From assembly GCA_022266195.1 (NCBI GenBank), contig WHVY01000004.1, positions 7,767,501 through 7,831,500 on the forward strand: a DNA stretch of 64,000 nucleotides, written 5' to 3'. This document shows positions 1 to 13,900 of the stretch, one piece after another. The stretch's first letter is position 1. Every line of letters begins with the position of its first letter. The position numbers and the translations under genes are program-made. This stretch comes from Tetranychus cinnabarinus (taxonomy: Eukaryota > Arthropoda > Arachnida > Trombidiformes > Tetranychidae). Under the pieces are notes generated by a model that was given only the letters and a program-made list of their open reading frames with translations, was not told the origin of the DNA and did no database searches.

Positions 1-1949
1 CAATCTTCACTCGACGGGATCAAGTTTTATTTATTTGTGCTCTGTGTTATGCCAACTTTGCCGAAGCCGCATGTTACTCACTTCAAGCGCCTTTCTTCCC
101 AAGAGTCGCCGAAGAAAAAGGTGCTTCACCAGCTGTTTATGGTTTCATCTTTAGCATCCTCGAAGTTACCATTTTATTTACCTCGCCAATTTTTGGTAAA
201 TTAGTAAGTGGAACCGTTTTCTTACCTTCTAAACCTGTCTTTAAAGATTTCAAATGACTAACTGATTATTCAACCTGCAGGTCGCATATATATCATGTAA
301 TATTTTGATGCAATTTGGCCTCGCTGTTTCTGGACTGACAGTCATTTTATTTGGGTATGAATTTATCTCACCAGTTAAATCAATTGTTAGATTAAATCTT
401 TTTTTCCTTCCTCAGATTTACTATTTACTTACCAAATGGAATAACTTTTATCTCAGTCTGCTTCATAATCAGAATTATCGATGGAATCGGTGTTTCTGCT
501 AACCTTACCTCAAGCTATTCAACCATGGCTAAGCAGTTTCCTGAAAGAATCGCACTGATTTTTGTGAGTCATTTTTCAGTTTCATCCTTAACTCGTACCC
601 AAGTGTGATCAAAGATGTATTTAAAAACTAATACAATTACAGGGTCTACTCGAAGTTGCCTTCTCTCTTGGATCAACATTAGGTCCAACTTTTGGAGGTT
701 TACTCTACCAAATTGGTGGATATCGATTTCCATTCTTGGTTCTTGGGCTCGTTCTTTTTTCAGCGACATTCCTTAATTACTATTTTGCTCCAAAAATAGG
801 TGAGATACTTGAATTTTATAATTTATCAAGAGAGGTAAAAAATCTAAACAGTGATTCTGAAGCATCAACTAAGCAGGCTTTTTAATTCAAGTTTTTTAGT
901 CGATCCGATGGCATTATCAATCTTCAAGAAACTGTTTCTACTCTTAAATTGTTTAATTTGATTATTATAATCTTTTAATTATTTTGTTAAATATTTTCCT
1001 ACAGATACACCAGAAACACGACGTCCAGTTGCTTTAACCACCTTTTTGGCTGACTTTGAAACTTTGGTTGATCTCATAGGCATCTGTGTTGCTTTCATGG
1101 ATTTGGGTTTATTGAATGTTATATTAGAGCCTCATGTCCGACAATTTAATTTAGGGCCCATTTATTTAGGTCTAATTTTTGTTACCCAAAGCGTTTCCTA
1201 TGCAATTTCCAGTCCAATAATCGGATGGATTGTTGATCGAGGAGTGAGTTGAACTGCGTAAAGTATAATCTCTTAACTATTAAACTCACTTTACCCAATC
1301 TTTTCTACCAATTCAGGTTCCTCCTAAAGTGATGAGTCTCATTTGTTGTCCAATCACTTTGATCGGAGCATTATTTGTTGGCCCAATTCCAATAATTAAC
1401 ATTGAACCTAAAGTTTGGACAATCATTCTCTCCCTGGTTTTCATTGGAATAGGTGAAGCTGGTCGAGCCTTGTGTGGGTTTGTCTCCATTAAAAAAGATA
1501 CAATAACTCGAAGAGGTTTCTTTGAAAGCATTGAAACATATGGTCTTATCACAAGTACATTTCTGTCATGTACTAGCGTTGGGTACGTACAGAAGAGTGC
1601 ATTTCAAGTACTTACATGTGTACCGGTGTGTACTGTGTTAGAGCAAAAACATTAACAATCAACCTTTCTTGTTCGGATAGATATTCAATTGGACCTTCAG
1701 TTGGAGGAGTGCTTCTTGGAGCATACGACGCTCGAGTCACAACTTATTTTATGGTGGCAACAAACATCGCCATGGTGAGTTGGCAAGATTCAGCAAATGA
1801 TACATTTGAAATCTAATTTTTGTTTTATTTTCATTTCTCAGGCGATCCTGTTAGTTATAAACCTGGTTTACCGATATTGTTCAAAATCAAGTGAAAAGGA
1901 TGACACTTTAAGCTTAATTAGGAATCAAATTACCTCCAATGGCCATTAA
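1..1949 (+). CDS. MFS transporter, SLC18B1-type (vesicular polyamine transporter-like), 5' partial
   Basis: Rebuilt from eight exons with GT-AG ends and consistent phase: 1-203 (frame begins at 3), 281-354, 416-563, 643-799, 1005-1243, 1317-1582, 1681-1774 and 1842-1949, with TAA at 1947-1949. About 428 residues are visible. Only a short N-terminus should be missing, since the human family member is about 456 residues by memory. The visible start reads APFFPRVAEEKGAS, matching the SLC18B1 loop after TM1. A GLLEVAFSLGSTLGPTFGG stretch matches the family's TM5 region, and GYSIGPSVGG repeats that glycine/proline pattern in the C-terminal half. Many hydrophobic segments fit a 12-TM MFS fold. Known for the family: H+-driven vesicular uptake of amines, with SLC18B1 reported to carry spermine and spermidine. 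The substrate here is inference. A monoamine or acetylcholine transporter (SLC18A) is less likely from the motifs. Confidence 0.85.
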
Positions 1950-2925
1950 CTTAATTTTATTTTTCACTTCAAATTTGATCAAATTGTAATCCAATTTCAA
2001 TGCTCATAGTTACTAAATTTTGTAAAATACTTTTAATTGTTTTATATTTGATAGAAATGTTTAATGTATGTAAGACTTAGATGATTTACTCAACGATTAT
2101 CATTGGCTTTTAAATCTTTGAATCATCGATGACCGAGAATCAAGATGGATTTTAAATGTCTCTGCTTCATGGCCAATTCTGATGGATGTAACCATGAAAG
2201 TCACCTGTTTATTTGCATTTACAAATATCCATAATACAGGTTGCCATACTATCTTCATGGAATGGAAACGAGCAAGAGATTCTCATTGTCATTAACTTTC
2301 TAAATACAGAAGCTATACTGAGTAAATGTAATATAAATTATTTTACTTTTCACTTTCCATTTCTCTTTCATTCATTTCTATCATCATTCTCATAATTATC
2401 ATCATGGATAACGGTTTTGTTATCAAAAGAGTTGCCAGTGTTTCCATGGAAAACCCAATTCTGATTGTAAATCAACTTTTCGATAACCAGTTTATGTCTA
2501 GCATTCAGTTTGTACGCATGTTAACGATTAATTCAAGATAACAGTTGATTCTTTCAATTTAACTCTACAAAATTGTTTCTCTTTAAATGGAGTAAAATCA
2601 TTAAAACTCAACACTTGACAACAGTACCAGTTAACCAAGAAACAACCCGAAAAGAGCAATAACCAGGATAAAGGTTAAATGTACAAGTACATGTGTATGC
2701 ACCTCGATTTGTGATCGCAATCTGATCGACAATGTGTAAATTGGATAATAATTGATTGTGATTTCATCTAAATCAGATAATAATCTCAAAAAAACATGTC
2801 GCCCTTTCAACCGTTTTTCAAGCTATTCAAAGCTGTATTTCCCTTTGACCACTTGTGAATCGTGAATTGGATTATATTTCACAGTTTTAATTGTTGTCTA
2901 GTTTGATAGATTAGTTGTTAGTTAA
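1950..2925. other. Intergenic: SLC18B1-like 3'UTR and MAK 5' region
   Basis: No coding sequence recognised. No AATAAA is evident just after the transporter stop codon. The last 100 nt before the kinase ATG should be its 5' leader, and I see no TATA box. Confidence 0.5.
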
Positions 2926-5900
2926 ATGTTGTCTCTTATTGAACCTTATCTTGAACTAACTACTCCAAGTGTTACCCGTAAACCAATCACTCGGGAAGGA
3001 ATCATAACTGCTAAGGGAATGAATCGCTATGTTATGCTAAGTCAACTTGGTGATGGTACTTATGGTACAGTTTTACTTGCTCAAAGACTAGACACTGGTG
3101 AAAAGGTTGCCATTAAAAAGTGAGTTGATTCAACATTAATCTTTGTTATCCTGATTCTTGGAATAAAATCATCATGGAACCCAAAACACCTAAAATAACC
3201 TGAAAATTAATTTTACATTTATGGTTAGGAAAACCTTTGCTTTTTAAGAGTCAACCCAATCAATCAATTGACTCATCCATCAAACCTTACCAGGGATAAA
3301 AATTGTACAATATTTTTATCAATGGCGATAATTGATGACTTATAGTGAGGCCAGTCTTGTTAAAATAATTGTTGAGTTCAAGCTTAGTGTAACAATTTAG
3401 GGTTTGATTCCTATTTTAAAGCAAACTATTTTTAAATATGATTGCTACTGTATTTCAATGGGTAATAATAATGATATGAATACTGATGAAATCAATTTGT
3501 TTACAGAATGAAGAAACGCTACTATTCATGGGAAGAGTGTATGAATCTTCGTGAGGTCAAGGTAAGTCACTTTCACGATCTAAATCAATTTAGTCCTATG
3601 GTTAACTGTATTATCCATTTGTAAACACTGGCCTTTGGTAATCTATTGACAATTATCAGGATGTTTATTTTGGCTCTTCAAGGTTAACAGTTATTGATTA
3701 ATTTTCCTTGTTTCATGATCTAATAACTGGATTCGTTTTGTCTTTCACTAGCTATTTAAAGGTTAATTATTCATTCACAATTTAAATGTAAATCACGATA
3801 TTTATCAACGTTCCTTTTATAATAATTATTTTATTAATTGGAGAGTTTCCAATGATGGTCAATTAATCGATTGTTTCATACGATCTGTGTACCTGATATC
3901 AGATATCAGATATTTAATGATCAATCCAACCTTGGACCAGATTTTACACTAAATTGTTGATCAAACGTCGATCATGTTTATGTTAGCCTTATATTTGTTA
4001 ATCTGACTCAACAGTAGCTATTAATAATGATTGTGATTATTGTGACAAATTAGATTGTACAACAAACGATTGAGATTAGTATTGTTCTTGTTGTAAAAGA
4101 TGCGCTGGATTCTTGATTTATTTTCCCTGTTGGTTCACTGGATTATATTCAAATATTAAAATGGTTTCTATCAAGGATTTAATATCGTTGAAATAACACA
4201 CTAATTGTGGTTATGATTGTGATTGTGATGGGTAAGATGAAAACAGATTTACGCCACTTCATCTTTAGCTTCTTTGGGTATTTTTGTGTATTGAGTTTAA
4301 TGATGCAAAGAATTCTTATGTTAAACTTGTAAATTATTTTTTACATCAATAGCGATCAATTAATTTTCAGTCAATAGATGAATTTCCATGTATTGAACTT
4401 TATCTGTCCATTTTTTCAACTTAAATTTTAAACTATCTTTTCAGCAAACAAGTCAAATCAAACAACGAAATTTTTCGTAAACCAGAAGTTGAAAGTCCGG
4501 GTTTGAAGCTTCATTTTTCATCTCATTCGATCATCCAATTTATTGATTGTTCAATTTTAGCTTAAATAAGTTGATATTTTTTGATCATTCGTCTTCAATG
4601 ATGATCAGTATCGATATATTATTAAAATTAATTCATTACTCACAAGTTATTGATCATCAAGTTTATTGAACTTGAGGTTACTTTAAGACAAAAGCCCATT
4701 ACTTGCATCTTGTGAATGAATGACATTTCAACCAACCAAGACTATGATAACATCAGGCAATGATGATTATTTAATCAACAAATTAATGAACAATTTACAT
4801 GAGCATAAATATAATAATAATCCTGAGTAAAATAAGCAGAGTCAGAAATTGATTAAACAAAGAAAGAGTATCTCATGCATTTCACTTTAACCAAAGAGTA
4901 ACACTTTGACTCAAACGTATAATTATCATTTAAGGGACTAAATTTTAATTGAATTGATTTAAATTACAAACTGCTCAAAGCACTATTAGGCTCAAATATT
5001 TAAGGTAATTTCAGGAATCAAATCAACATGATTAAACATGATTTCTCTTAATAACAATGACAATAAAATAGGTTCCCTTTGACTTGAATTTTTGGAACCT
5101 TTTTTCTGTTGAAACAAAGCTGTAAAATGTATTGTTTAGGTTCGATGGCTTTAATTTTTCTTGATACTTTTACTTCATTATTAATCTTCATCTCTATTCA
5201 TCTAAATTATCATTTAGGTTTGACTTCGTTATGTTTAAAATTAAGATACGGTAAGAGTAAGGTTTTACGGACTAAGGCGGAACTTGAAAATCACACACTT
5301 TCGCTAACCAATGGTAAAATTGATAATTAATACACAAACAGGTGAACATTCAAATTTAATTGTTTTTCATAAGAAATTAATGATTAATCAGAATTTTCTC
5401 TACTCCTCTTTCAGTATCCATGGATTTGAGCCAAGATTAGTAACTAACAATTAGTCCAATTAACATTATAACCATTAGACTTAATTTTAAAAGATTAACC
5501 TGATTGGATCTTAATTTAAATGTTCCATGTTGCCCCTCCTTAGTCCGTAAAACCTTACTCTTACCTAAGATACTAATGATTTACAACTGAAGCTGGACAG
5601 TTGTTTTATCAATGGATTCACGGTTAAACCTTATTGCAAATATGCAGTGTTTTGACTTTTGACCCTTGCATTACCCCAATATTTTACATTTGCAAGTGAT
5701 TTAACTAAACGTTATTACCAATATGATGAAATTAATATTGTTTTTTGCTTTATTTACAGTCGCTTCAAAAGTTAAGCCATCCAAATTTGGTTAAATTAAG
5801 AGAGGTTATAAGGGAAGATAATATACTTTACTTTGTCTTTGAATATATGAAGGAAAATCTGTATCAACTGATCAAAGATAGGTGAGTTTATCTAATGATT

Positions 5901-8731
5901 TTGCATGATTTTTCGATTTTATTTAAATTTCCTTTTATCATCTGAGCTGATTTAACTAATTTACTGTTCTTTGTCAGGGAAAAACCTTTTGCTGAACCTG
6001 TGATAAGAAACATAATGTACCAAATACTGGAGGGACTCAATTTTATGCACAAACATGGATTCTTCCACCGTGATATCAAACCTGAAAATTTACTCTGTAA
6101 TGGACCTGAATTGATTAAGATTGCTGACTTTGGATTAGCCCGAGAGATACGATCTCGTCCACCTTATACTGATTATGTGTCGACTCGATGGTACAGAGCG
6201 CCAGAGGTTTTGTTGCGATCAACCAATTACTCTTCACCCATTGATATCTGGGCCGTGGGTTGCATTATGGCTGAATTGTATTCACTGCAACCTTTATTCC
6301 CAGGTCGAAGTGAAATCGATCAAATATTCAGAATATGTTCAGTCCTTGGAACACCTGATAAGGTACGACATTCTCAATATTTATCGTTCTAAGTTCAACC
6401 CAACTCATAGTCTCATACTGTCAATATTAAGGCTTTAGATGAATAAAACTCTATAGCTTGAATTGTTGATCCAAGTTCTGATGAACTAATAAATTGATGA
6501 TGATTTTTACTACTTGTAAGGGCATATTCAAGTCATATTGTTTAGCTAATATTAGCTATTAGATATGATATTCATGACTGAATATGATTCAATGATCTTG
6601 TCATTTCACAGTTGAAATTGATTTATAATTAATTCTCAATAGTTTGCATTCACCTTTGCCAAATAATTCAATTAGATACAAATTCAATGTCAATTATGTA
6701 AATTATCTCATCCAAAGGGTCACCAGAAGATTATATAAGATTTTTGTTCATTTAATTCAGTCAAACAATTAGCTGACCTTGTTGGATAACAATATCGATC
6801 AGATGATTTAATATTAGCTGATTGTTTCGATGAAGGTCAACATCTCCAGTTATTAAACACATAATAAGTAGTATTATAATAAAGGTACATGAACAAGTAC
6901 ATGAATTAATTGATGATCAAAATAGACTGGTAAAAGAGTTTAAATTAAGCCAAGCATAACTCATTAGTTCAACTCTGTTTCATGATATCATTCAAAATAT
7001 AAAGCTTGCAGATTGAAACCCAATTGTCCAAAGTGGTGAAGTGACCTCAATCCATGAGAATAGACAACGGAAAAGATTGTTCAACAATTAATTCAACAGC
7101 CCTTGCTAATAATAAACAGCCAATATTCATAGTTAATTGCTGTTATTATTTTAAACAATTTTTATAATTTTCCCAAATTTTCAGTAGGTTTGTTTGAAAT
7201 TGAACAAGACAAATTGAACTGGTAAAACTGACTCTTGGATCAATATTGTAATATTAACAGTTAATGTCGATAAAACATGAAAATAAAAAAAGGAATCTTG
7301 TATCTTCTTGAGCTACAAGTTGAAATTTTGTTGAATGACAATTTCATCTTTAGACAGAAACGCATGAAAAAAATAGATTAACCATCACACAGGGAAACAG
7401 GGAAACTTGAATGATCAATGGACACGAAAGCTGGTTAATATATGATCTATGATCATACGATTCACAATTGAATCAAGTAATAATCAATTGATAATCGATT
7501 TAATTTGAGAACTTTATATTATTACTTTGAATCTTATTGTTGAGTTAAGCATTTGCTTGTTTTAAATGTACTTTTTTGCCTTCCAATTTCAATTGTCAAA
7601 CCCTTTTCTAATTTATTTTTATATCTTTTTTACACAGCGTGACTGGATGGAAGGTTATCAATTGGCCTCATCGATGAACTTTAAATTTCCCCTGATGAGT
7701 CCGATAAGTTTGGAATCAGCAATACCTAATGCTAGTTCAGGAGCAATTGATTTAATGGTTGATATGTTAAAGTGGAACTCGTCAAAGCGGCCAACAGTTT
7801 CCCATAGTTTACGTTATAGCTATTTTCAGGTTAACCAAAAATTAGGAGTTCAACAGATTACATCGTCCAGTGTAAGGTCATCAAATAGATCGTCTAATTA
7901 TTTCAAGTCATCTAATAAGTGGGATAATAATAATAATAGTGATAAAGGGATCATTCGTGATTATGATGATGGAGCCGATGGAGGAGGAAGGCGAAACTTA
8001 CCTAATCAAGGAAACTCAGGGCTTGGGCGACTTAAGGAAGCTCCAGTTGAACGACCAGATTCACCTCTTACCTCAAGTCTTGAACATTCAAATCAAATGA
8101 GTTCACAGTCAATACGTAGTTCAGGAATATCACTGAAAGACCAATATTTAACCAGATCAAGGTATATAGCTGGACAAAATACTAAAAATTCAGCCTTTCG
8201 AGGAGGTTAGTCATTTAGTTACACTAAAATGGATTATTACTGGGTTACACTAATATTTTCTCGCCTTTGTTTTCCCATAGTTGCCAATAATCCAGTTCGA
8301 AGAGTGTCAATTATCTCGCTCAATTCAAATCAAAGTCAAGCAGCATCTCGATCTTATCCTTTAGCGGCCAACGTGACTGGTAAAACCGATTGGTCAGCAA
8401 AGTAGGTAAAACAGATGGCAAGTAAAAATGAGAAAAGGTTCAACCGGCAATTCCTAGGAATTGGATTATCAGATTGACTCAAAATATTCAGAACTAGTAA
8501 AAAAGGAACCATTAGGTACATCATATCATTAGCATATTCACTTTGGCGTTAGACAGGTTAGGAGTGAATGAATCCATTAGCTATCGGCGTTTCATACTAG
8601 ATTCAACTCATTTGGCTTATGAAACATGTTGATGAAACCTTTTCCCATTTTTCCTTGCCATACAAATGTTTTAAGTCAGAAATGTTTCAAAATTTAAATT
8701 GTTTATTTATATTTACAGATATCTCAAGTAG
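2926..8731 (+). CDS. MAK/ICK (CILK1/DYF-5) family ciliary Ser/Thr kinase
   Basis: Exons: 2926-3119, 3507-3561, 5760-5881, 5978-6362, 7638-8205, 8281-8401 and probably 8719-8731, encoding about 485 residues. Kinase domain: GDGTYG loop at 42-47, VAIK lysine 64, alpha-C Glu81 in NLREVK, HRDIKPEN at 154-161, DFG at 174-176, and the TDY activation motif at 188-190 within TDYVSTRWYRAPE. That motif, together with YSWEECMNLREVK and GYQLASSMNFKFP, is diagnostic of MAK/ICK rather than CDKs or MAPKs. A Ser/Asn-rich tail follows. Known role: this family limits cilium length and regulates intraflagellar transport cargo, so here it most likely acts in ciliated sensory neurons (inference). The canonical N-terminus begins at Met32 (ATG at 3019). 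The in-frame ATG at 2926 would add 31 residues, and either may be used. If the last intron is not spliced, translation stops at 8405. The tail is shorter than in vertebrate MAK (about 620 residues). Confidence 0.92.
3562..5759 (+). other. MAK intron 2 (2.2 kb)
   Basis: Much longer than most introns in the cluster. It contains the 316-bp inverted-repeat element at 5250-5565 and no coding sequence I can support. A small ATATCAG reiteration sits near 3897-3915. Confidence 0.7.
5242..5573. mobile_element. hAT-like MITE with 28-bp TIRs and 8-bp target duplication
   Basis: Element body 5250-5565 (316 bp). The left end begins GGTAAGAGTAAGGTTTTACG and continues GACTAAGG. The right end is its perfect reverse complement over 28 bp (5538-5565). 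Immediately outside both ends is the direct repeat TAAGATAC (5242-5249 and 5566-5573), an 8-bp target-site duplication. Eight-base duplications are typical of hAT transposons and a few other superfamilies. No transposase frame is inside, so it is non-autonomous. It lies in a kinase intron. Perfect TIRs and TSD suggest recent insertion. Superfamily assignment is inference. Confidence 0.85.
6363..7637 (+). other. MAK intron 4 (1.3 kb)
   Basis: Non-coding, AT-rich sequence between the exon ending in the kinase C-lobe and the exon beginning RDWMEGYQLASS. I see no repeat or RNA gene in it. Confidence 0.6.
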
Positions 8732-8933
8732 GACTCCAAGTATCAATTTTTAATCTCTCCCAAGTAAACAAGATGATAGAGAGGTTGGAAGGATCATTGG
8801 TGTTCTCGTGCTGAACAAAAACTCACCTGGTAATGTTGTTACTCCAAATTCACTTTGCAGTGAAACTCTTTGTAATAATTGTAAATTTGAGAGTAAATAC
8901 TTTCAACAATAAAGGTATTTTACAGTAAATAAA
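8732..8933 (+). other. MAK 3'UTR with two polyadenylation signals
   Basis: AATAAA hexamers at 8908-8913 and 8928-8933 lie about 200 nt after the predicted stop, suitably placed to end the kinase mRNA. Confidence 0.55.
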
Positions 8934-10976
8934 AAGTAGTGGTCGTGGCCAAGTTAATGTTTTACTTGTGTTGAATGGCTAGTCGCGACAGCTTTCAAAG
9001 AACTACTGTATTCAAGATGGAACCACAGTTAAAGAAAAACTCTAACCTGGATTGATACAGATAATGCGGTCTTTAGTCTGGGCAAACATCAATGTGACGT
9101 GATGATTAATATTGTAATGATGAATAGTCATGATTCATGATACCTAAGTGTTATAGATGTTACATTAAAAGACTTGATCGAAATACGGTCAATGAGATTT
9201 CTTATCATATCATTTTTGGTTGAGACTTGAGCTTTAAGTTGAACACATAAATACTGAAGAGATACATAAAAGACATTGTTTTTGTTTTCAATTATTTGCT
9301 GGCATAATTTTTAAAATGGTTGTCTGATTGTTGTTGAGATTAAAATTGGCAACAAAATCTATCTTGATAGTTGAAAGTGAACAATGGTCCAATTTCTGGG
9401 TTCTCACCACACTCATCTTACATTATTGAATCTGTTCACCAATAACTCAGCGGTTTAAATGTCAATGTTGCTTCATGAATGGATGACTTATGGAAACCCA
9501 GTTGAATAAAATATAATAATAAATGAATTGGAGCGCAAAATTACAATTAAATTATCAGTTTTATTCATATGAACATTTGAAGACATTTTTTGCTTACAGT
9601 AATCTTCAAACAAATCCTTTTGTAAATAGCCTGTCAACTAAAGTTAAAGTAATTGATTACATGAATTATAGTAGAGGCGAGTAAAATTCTAATTCAGATT
9701 AAATTAGATCCATTTTATACCGATAAACTTAAAAGCTTGTTGTGACCTTATATGCTAGGTAATATTGAGAGTCCAAGCCTTTGTTTCAATACCATGCATT
9801 AAGAAATGGTTTATCGATAAAAATGAAACAAGGGCCAAATTGCTTACAATTATTAATTTGAAGTTCTGCTTTTTCTATCCTGACACTTAGTAATAGTTGA
9901 TTTCTGTCCTCTACTTGTAATTAATTACGATTACGATTGGCTCTTGTCCATTCCAGGGTTGCTTGGATTTCATCCATCATTCTGTGTAGTCTTATCAACT
10001 TTAATACTTTAATTTGGAGTGCCTGTGAGACAAAGGAAAATAATGAAATTAGATTAGAATTGAACATAATTTAGAATAATTACGGTTAAACTTATTATTC
10101 AATAAACATAAATACCCGTCTTTTTCGATCTCTTTTTCTCTGAACTTTTACCAAACTTGCGATGATGCGAACCATTTTAGAGAACCTTGTTACTTATTTC
10201 TTTCAGAATATACTGTAATATATTGTAATAAACAAAGTCTTGTACTAAATTGTAATACTGTAAACAATAACAATTAAACAATGATCAAAATAGATGGTTT
10301 TCGGACAAAGGCAAAGCTTGTTGCTTCAAATGCCAAGTAAAAAAGAAAAGTCTTTCATCACAAAAAATAGAGACCAAACCACGTGATGAGGGACCGTTGA
10401 AGAAAATTATCTTATCATTGGATTGGACTGATTTTAATCAAAATTATTAAATTATTGCGATCTTTATTTGGTACATTTGAAGACCAGCATTGAATGACCT
10501 TTTTATATTTGTAAATTTTACCTGAAAAAATCTTGAGGCTGGAGTAAAGAAAAATTCACCCTGTTCTAAGCGAGTCTTCGGAATTGTCTGAAACACCTCG
10601 ACTAACAGAATAATGGATTGAAACTCAGAGAACCATAAGAATTACAAAGACTAAAAAATCTGATAAAATAGACTTGATATTCAACGAAAGAAAAATCTGT
10701 AAACAAATATTGCTAAAGATGGTCGGTGTATTGATTGAAATAAAAAAATTGTACCTTAATAAAATGTTATTTTTGTATGAAAACAAAAATCTGATTTTAT
10801 TAAAAACTGGTCATTTGGTTTGCATTCAATGAATTATTAAGAATATTTTCAAGAGTAATCAGGAATGAAAATGGGAATATCTTTGCATATTCTGTAACTA
10901 ATTGTAGAAATTTAATTCTATCAAGTTAGGTTTCACTCTTCTGTAATTGAATTAAAAGAAAGAGAATCTAAATTAT
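8934..10976. other. Convergent intergenic region and SLC6 3'UTR
   Basis: About 2 kb between the convergent MAK and SLC6 genes, with no coding exon or RNA gene recognised. On the minus strand an AATAAA (TTTATT on +) at 10796-10801 lies about 180 nt after the SLC6 stop and is a plausible poly(A) signal. Confidence 0.5.
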
Positions 10977-13900
10977 CTATAATTGACTAATAGTTATGTC
11001 ATCTACTTTATGCTTTGCATCATTATGTTCACTGGATAATGCCATTTTCATCTTATCTTCAAGGAATGACGATGGCGACCTTTTCATTAATATCTCAAGT
11101 TTCTGTTGAAGAGAAAAGAAAATAGCAATTAATTTTCAATAAAATTAGTAATAATATTTAACCAACCTTTTTCAGCGAATCTCCTGGAGTCACAATGAGA
11201 GCGTAAATTATGTAAACTGGAATAGCAACCATTGAGCTCAACGATAAACACCAGCCAAATGCTATGGCCCAACTTGGGTATACATAAGTATTGTTATATC
11301 TGTAGCAAAGCAAAAAAAGAATGTAAGATTTGTACAAACTAATCGAAGTAGAGAGGAGACAAAATCATAGCGACCAGATCATATGATTACTAAATTTACG
11401 TCTTTTTGATTTATTATAAGTCAGGCTAAATGATCTCATGATTTCCTCTCCTCTTTCGCCAGATTCTGATATAAGATTACTTGATAGGTTCGAGGAGGAA
11501 AATGGAAACAATGAAAATGGCTGCAGTTAATAAGGGAGTTAAATATTTCCAACACCAAATGAACCAAATTGAAATTTCCATTCCAACCATTTCTTTGATA
11601 TTTTTCCTAAAACGATCAGCGCCATATAGCCAAGCAATTGTGATACATTCGAAGAATGACATCCATAACAAGCACATTCCCGATGCACCATAAAAGTCGA
11701 AAAGTTGGAAGACATACATTCCTCCTCGTGTTACCATTGAAAGGCCAAGTATGAATGATATAAAACAAATGAATGAAATGAAATATTCACGTCGACGTCC
11801 AACCCGTAAAAATTGTGGATACAAGTCAACAATGGCAGTGACAAAGCCTTCAACTGCTACAAACTGTTGAAATAAATTTCCATTTCAAATTATATTTCAA
11901 TTTCAGATTAATCTCAATCTTAATTACCTGACTTCCAAGCCCCAAAAGTATAATCATTAGAAAGAAAAGGACTGCCCAAATTGGTGCTCCAGGCATAACT
12001 GAAACTCCTTTAGGATAAGCTATGAATGCTAGACCAGGTCCTGTTGAGATATTAACAGAGCATCATATTAGTTTATTTATTGCTAACAATGAATCGGCTT
12101 ACCTTTATCGGCAACATCGGCAACATTAACGCCTTGTTGGTGAGCCATGAACCCGAGGACTGAAAATATTGCAAAACCAGCAAAAATGGATGTTCCACTA
12201 TTCATGAGACAAACAAAGAAGAGTTGACTGAAAGAAAAAAACAGAATTGAGTAATTAATTGAACAAATTTCCATGCACAGCTTGTTCGGAATTTCACTCA
12301 CTGGTAGAAGTTATTATGGAAATCATTATAACTTCCAAGAGCAGTCATGGTTCCAAGAGCAATTGCATAAGAAAAAAATATTTGAGTTCCAGCATCGATC
12401 CAAACCTTGATACATATTGAGATTGGTTTAGAGTTATTAAATAGAAAAACAGGAAAATGGAAAATGATTTTTTCAAATTACCTGAACTTTCATTAATTTG
12501 TCAAATTCGGGTTTCATATAAAATGTGATTCCTTTACCAGCACCAGGCAGTGTTACTCCTCTTATGAAAAGGATTACCAACATAACGTAAGGGAAAAGCG
12601 CTGTCACATATGCCGATTTACCGGTGGATTTGATTCCTCGCCAGATACAGAAGAAGCACAGAATCCAAGCGAGCGCCAAAGAAATAACCAGTTTCGGTTG
12701 TAATCCATCCACAGCGTTGATCCCATCCGAGATCTTATCATGTATAATTTAATACCTTTAAACAAGATTATAGCAATATCGGACATTTTAGAGGTTTAAA
12801 AGTAAGCTTCGATCATTTGATTTCAACTAAAACCTCAATTTAAACAATACGTTTACAATGTAGAGTACTGATCGAAGCTTGGGAAATAGTTTCGAAAGAA
12901 TAAAATCTGCAAAAATATTTCGTACTTTTACTCTTATCGATAAATCTGATCGAGCTTTGTCTTAATAAACAGTGAACTGGCAGAGACTAGAAAAATCGTC
13001 CGGAAAAAAGTAAATTAAATTAATCAAATACTTACTTGAAGAATCTCTCTTTCCCAGAATTCAACTGCAGCATCTTTAGTCACTCCAGACGCATTTCGAA
13101 CAATTGCGTCGACTGAGTTGCCTGTGAAGCAATTTGGAGTATTCCATGGATTGTTACATGTTGCCCAGGGAAGCACTGGAGAGAATGAATAATACAGGTA
13201 AAGTAAGGCCCAAGCCAATATTACAATGTAATAGATATTCAAGATGAAACTGATGATTGAGGTTCCATATCCAATTCCTGAAATATGAGGAATAACAAAG
13301 GGAAAAATTAATCTTTTAAACAACTGAGCAGCTGATTTTACCTTTAAGTAAGGGACAAATCTTTTGCCAAACTGTTATTCCACCTTCCTGCCAATATTGA
13401 CCGATGGCCACTTCCATAAAATAAATCGGTACTCCACCGACGATTAAACATATCAAATAAGGTATAAAAAAAGCACCTAAGTGAATGAAAGTAAATTAAA
13501 CAATTCATTAATCTCAGGAAAAAATAAACCTTTGATGTGAAAGTTTCAACTTTGATCGCCTTTTGTACAATTATGGAAGCAGATTATTTCGTGAAACTGC
13601 ATTTAACTGATGTAAATTTTGATGATCAACCATAAAATGCAATTTTTTCGAGAAATAAAACTTTTCTTTTTCTGTAAAACAGGTTAGTTCGATTGTCAGT
13701 TAAACCGACCGATTTCTGTGACCTTAAGAGTTAAAGAGCTGGAACTTAGTATTTGTCCATAAAAATTGTTGCTACACATTATGGATTAAATACTTTTTTC
13801 AATTTGTTAACTGTTTTCTTGATTTTGGCCATTGGTCTTAAAACTTTGAGACTCAATATTTCGAGAATGGCATCACTTACAATCTTTTTTCTTTCACCAA

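Noticed and set aside
1313..1552. 79-codon minus frame
   Set aside because: Antisense shadow of transporter exon 1317-1582.
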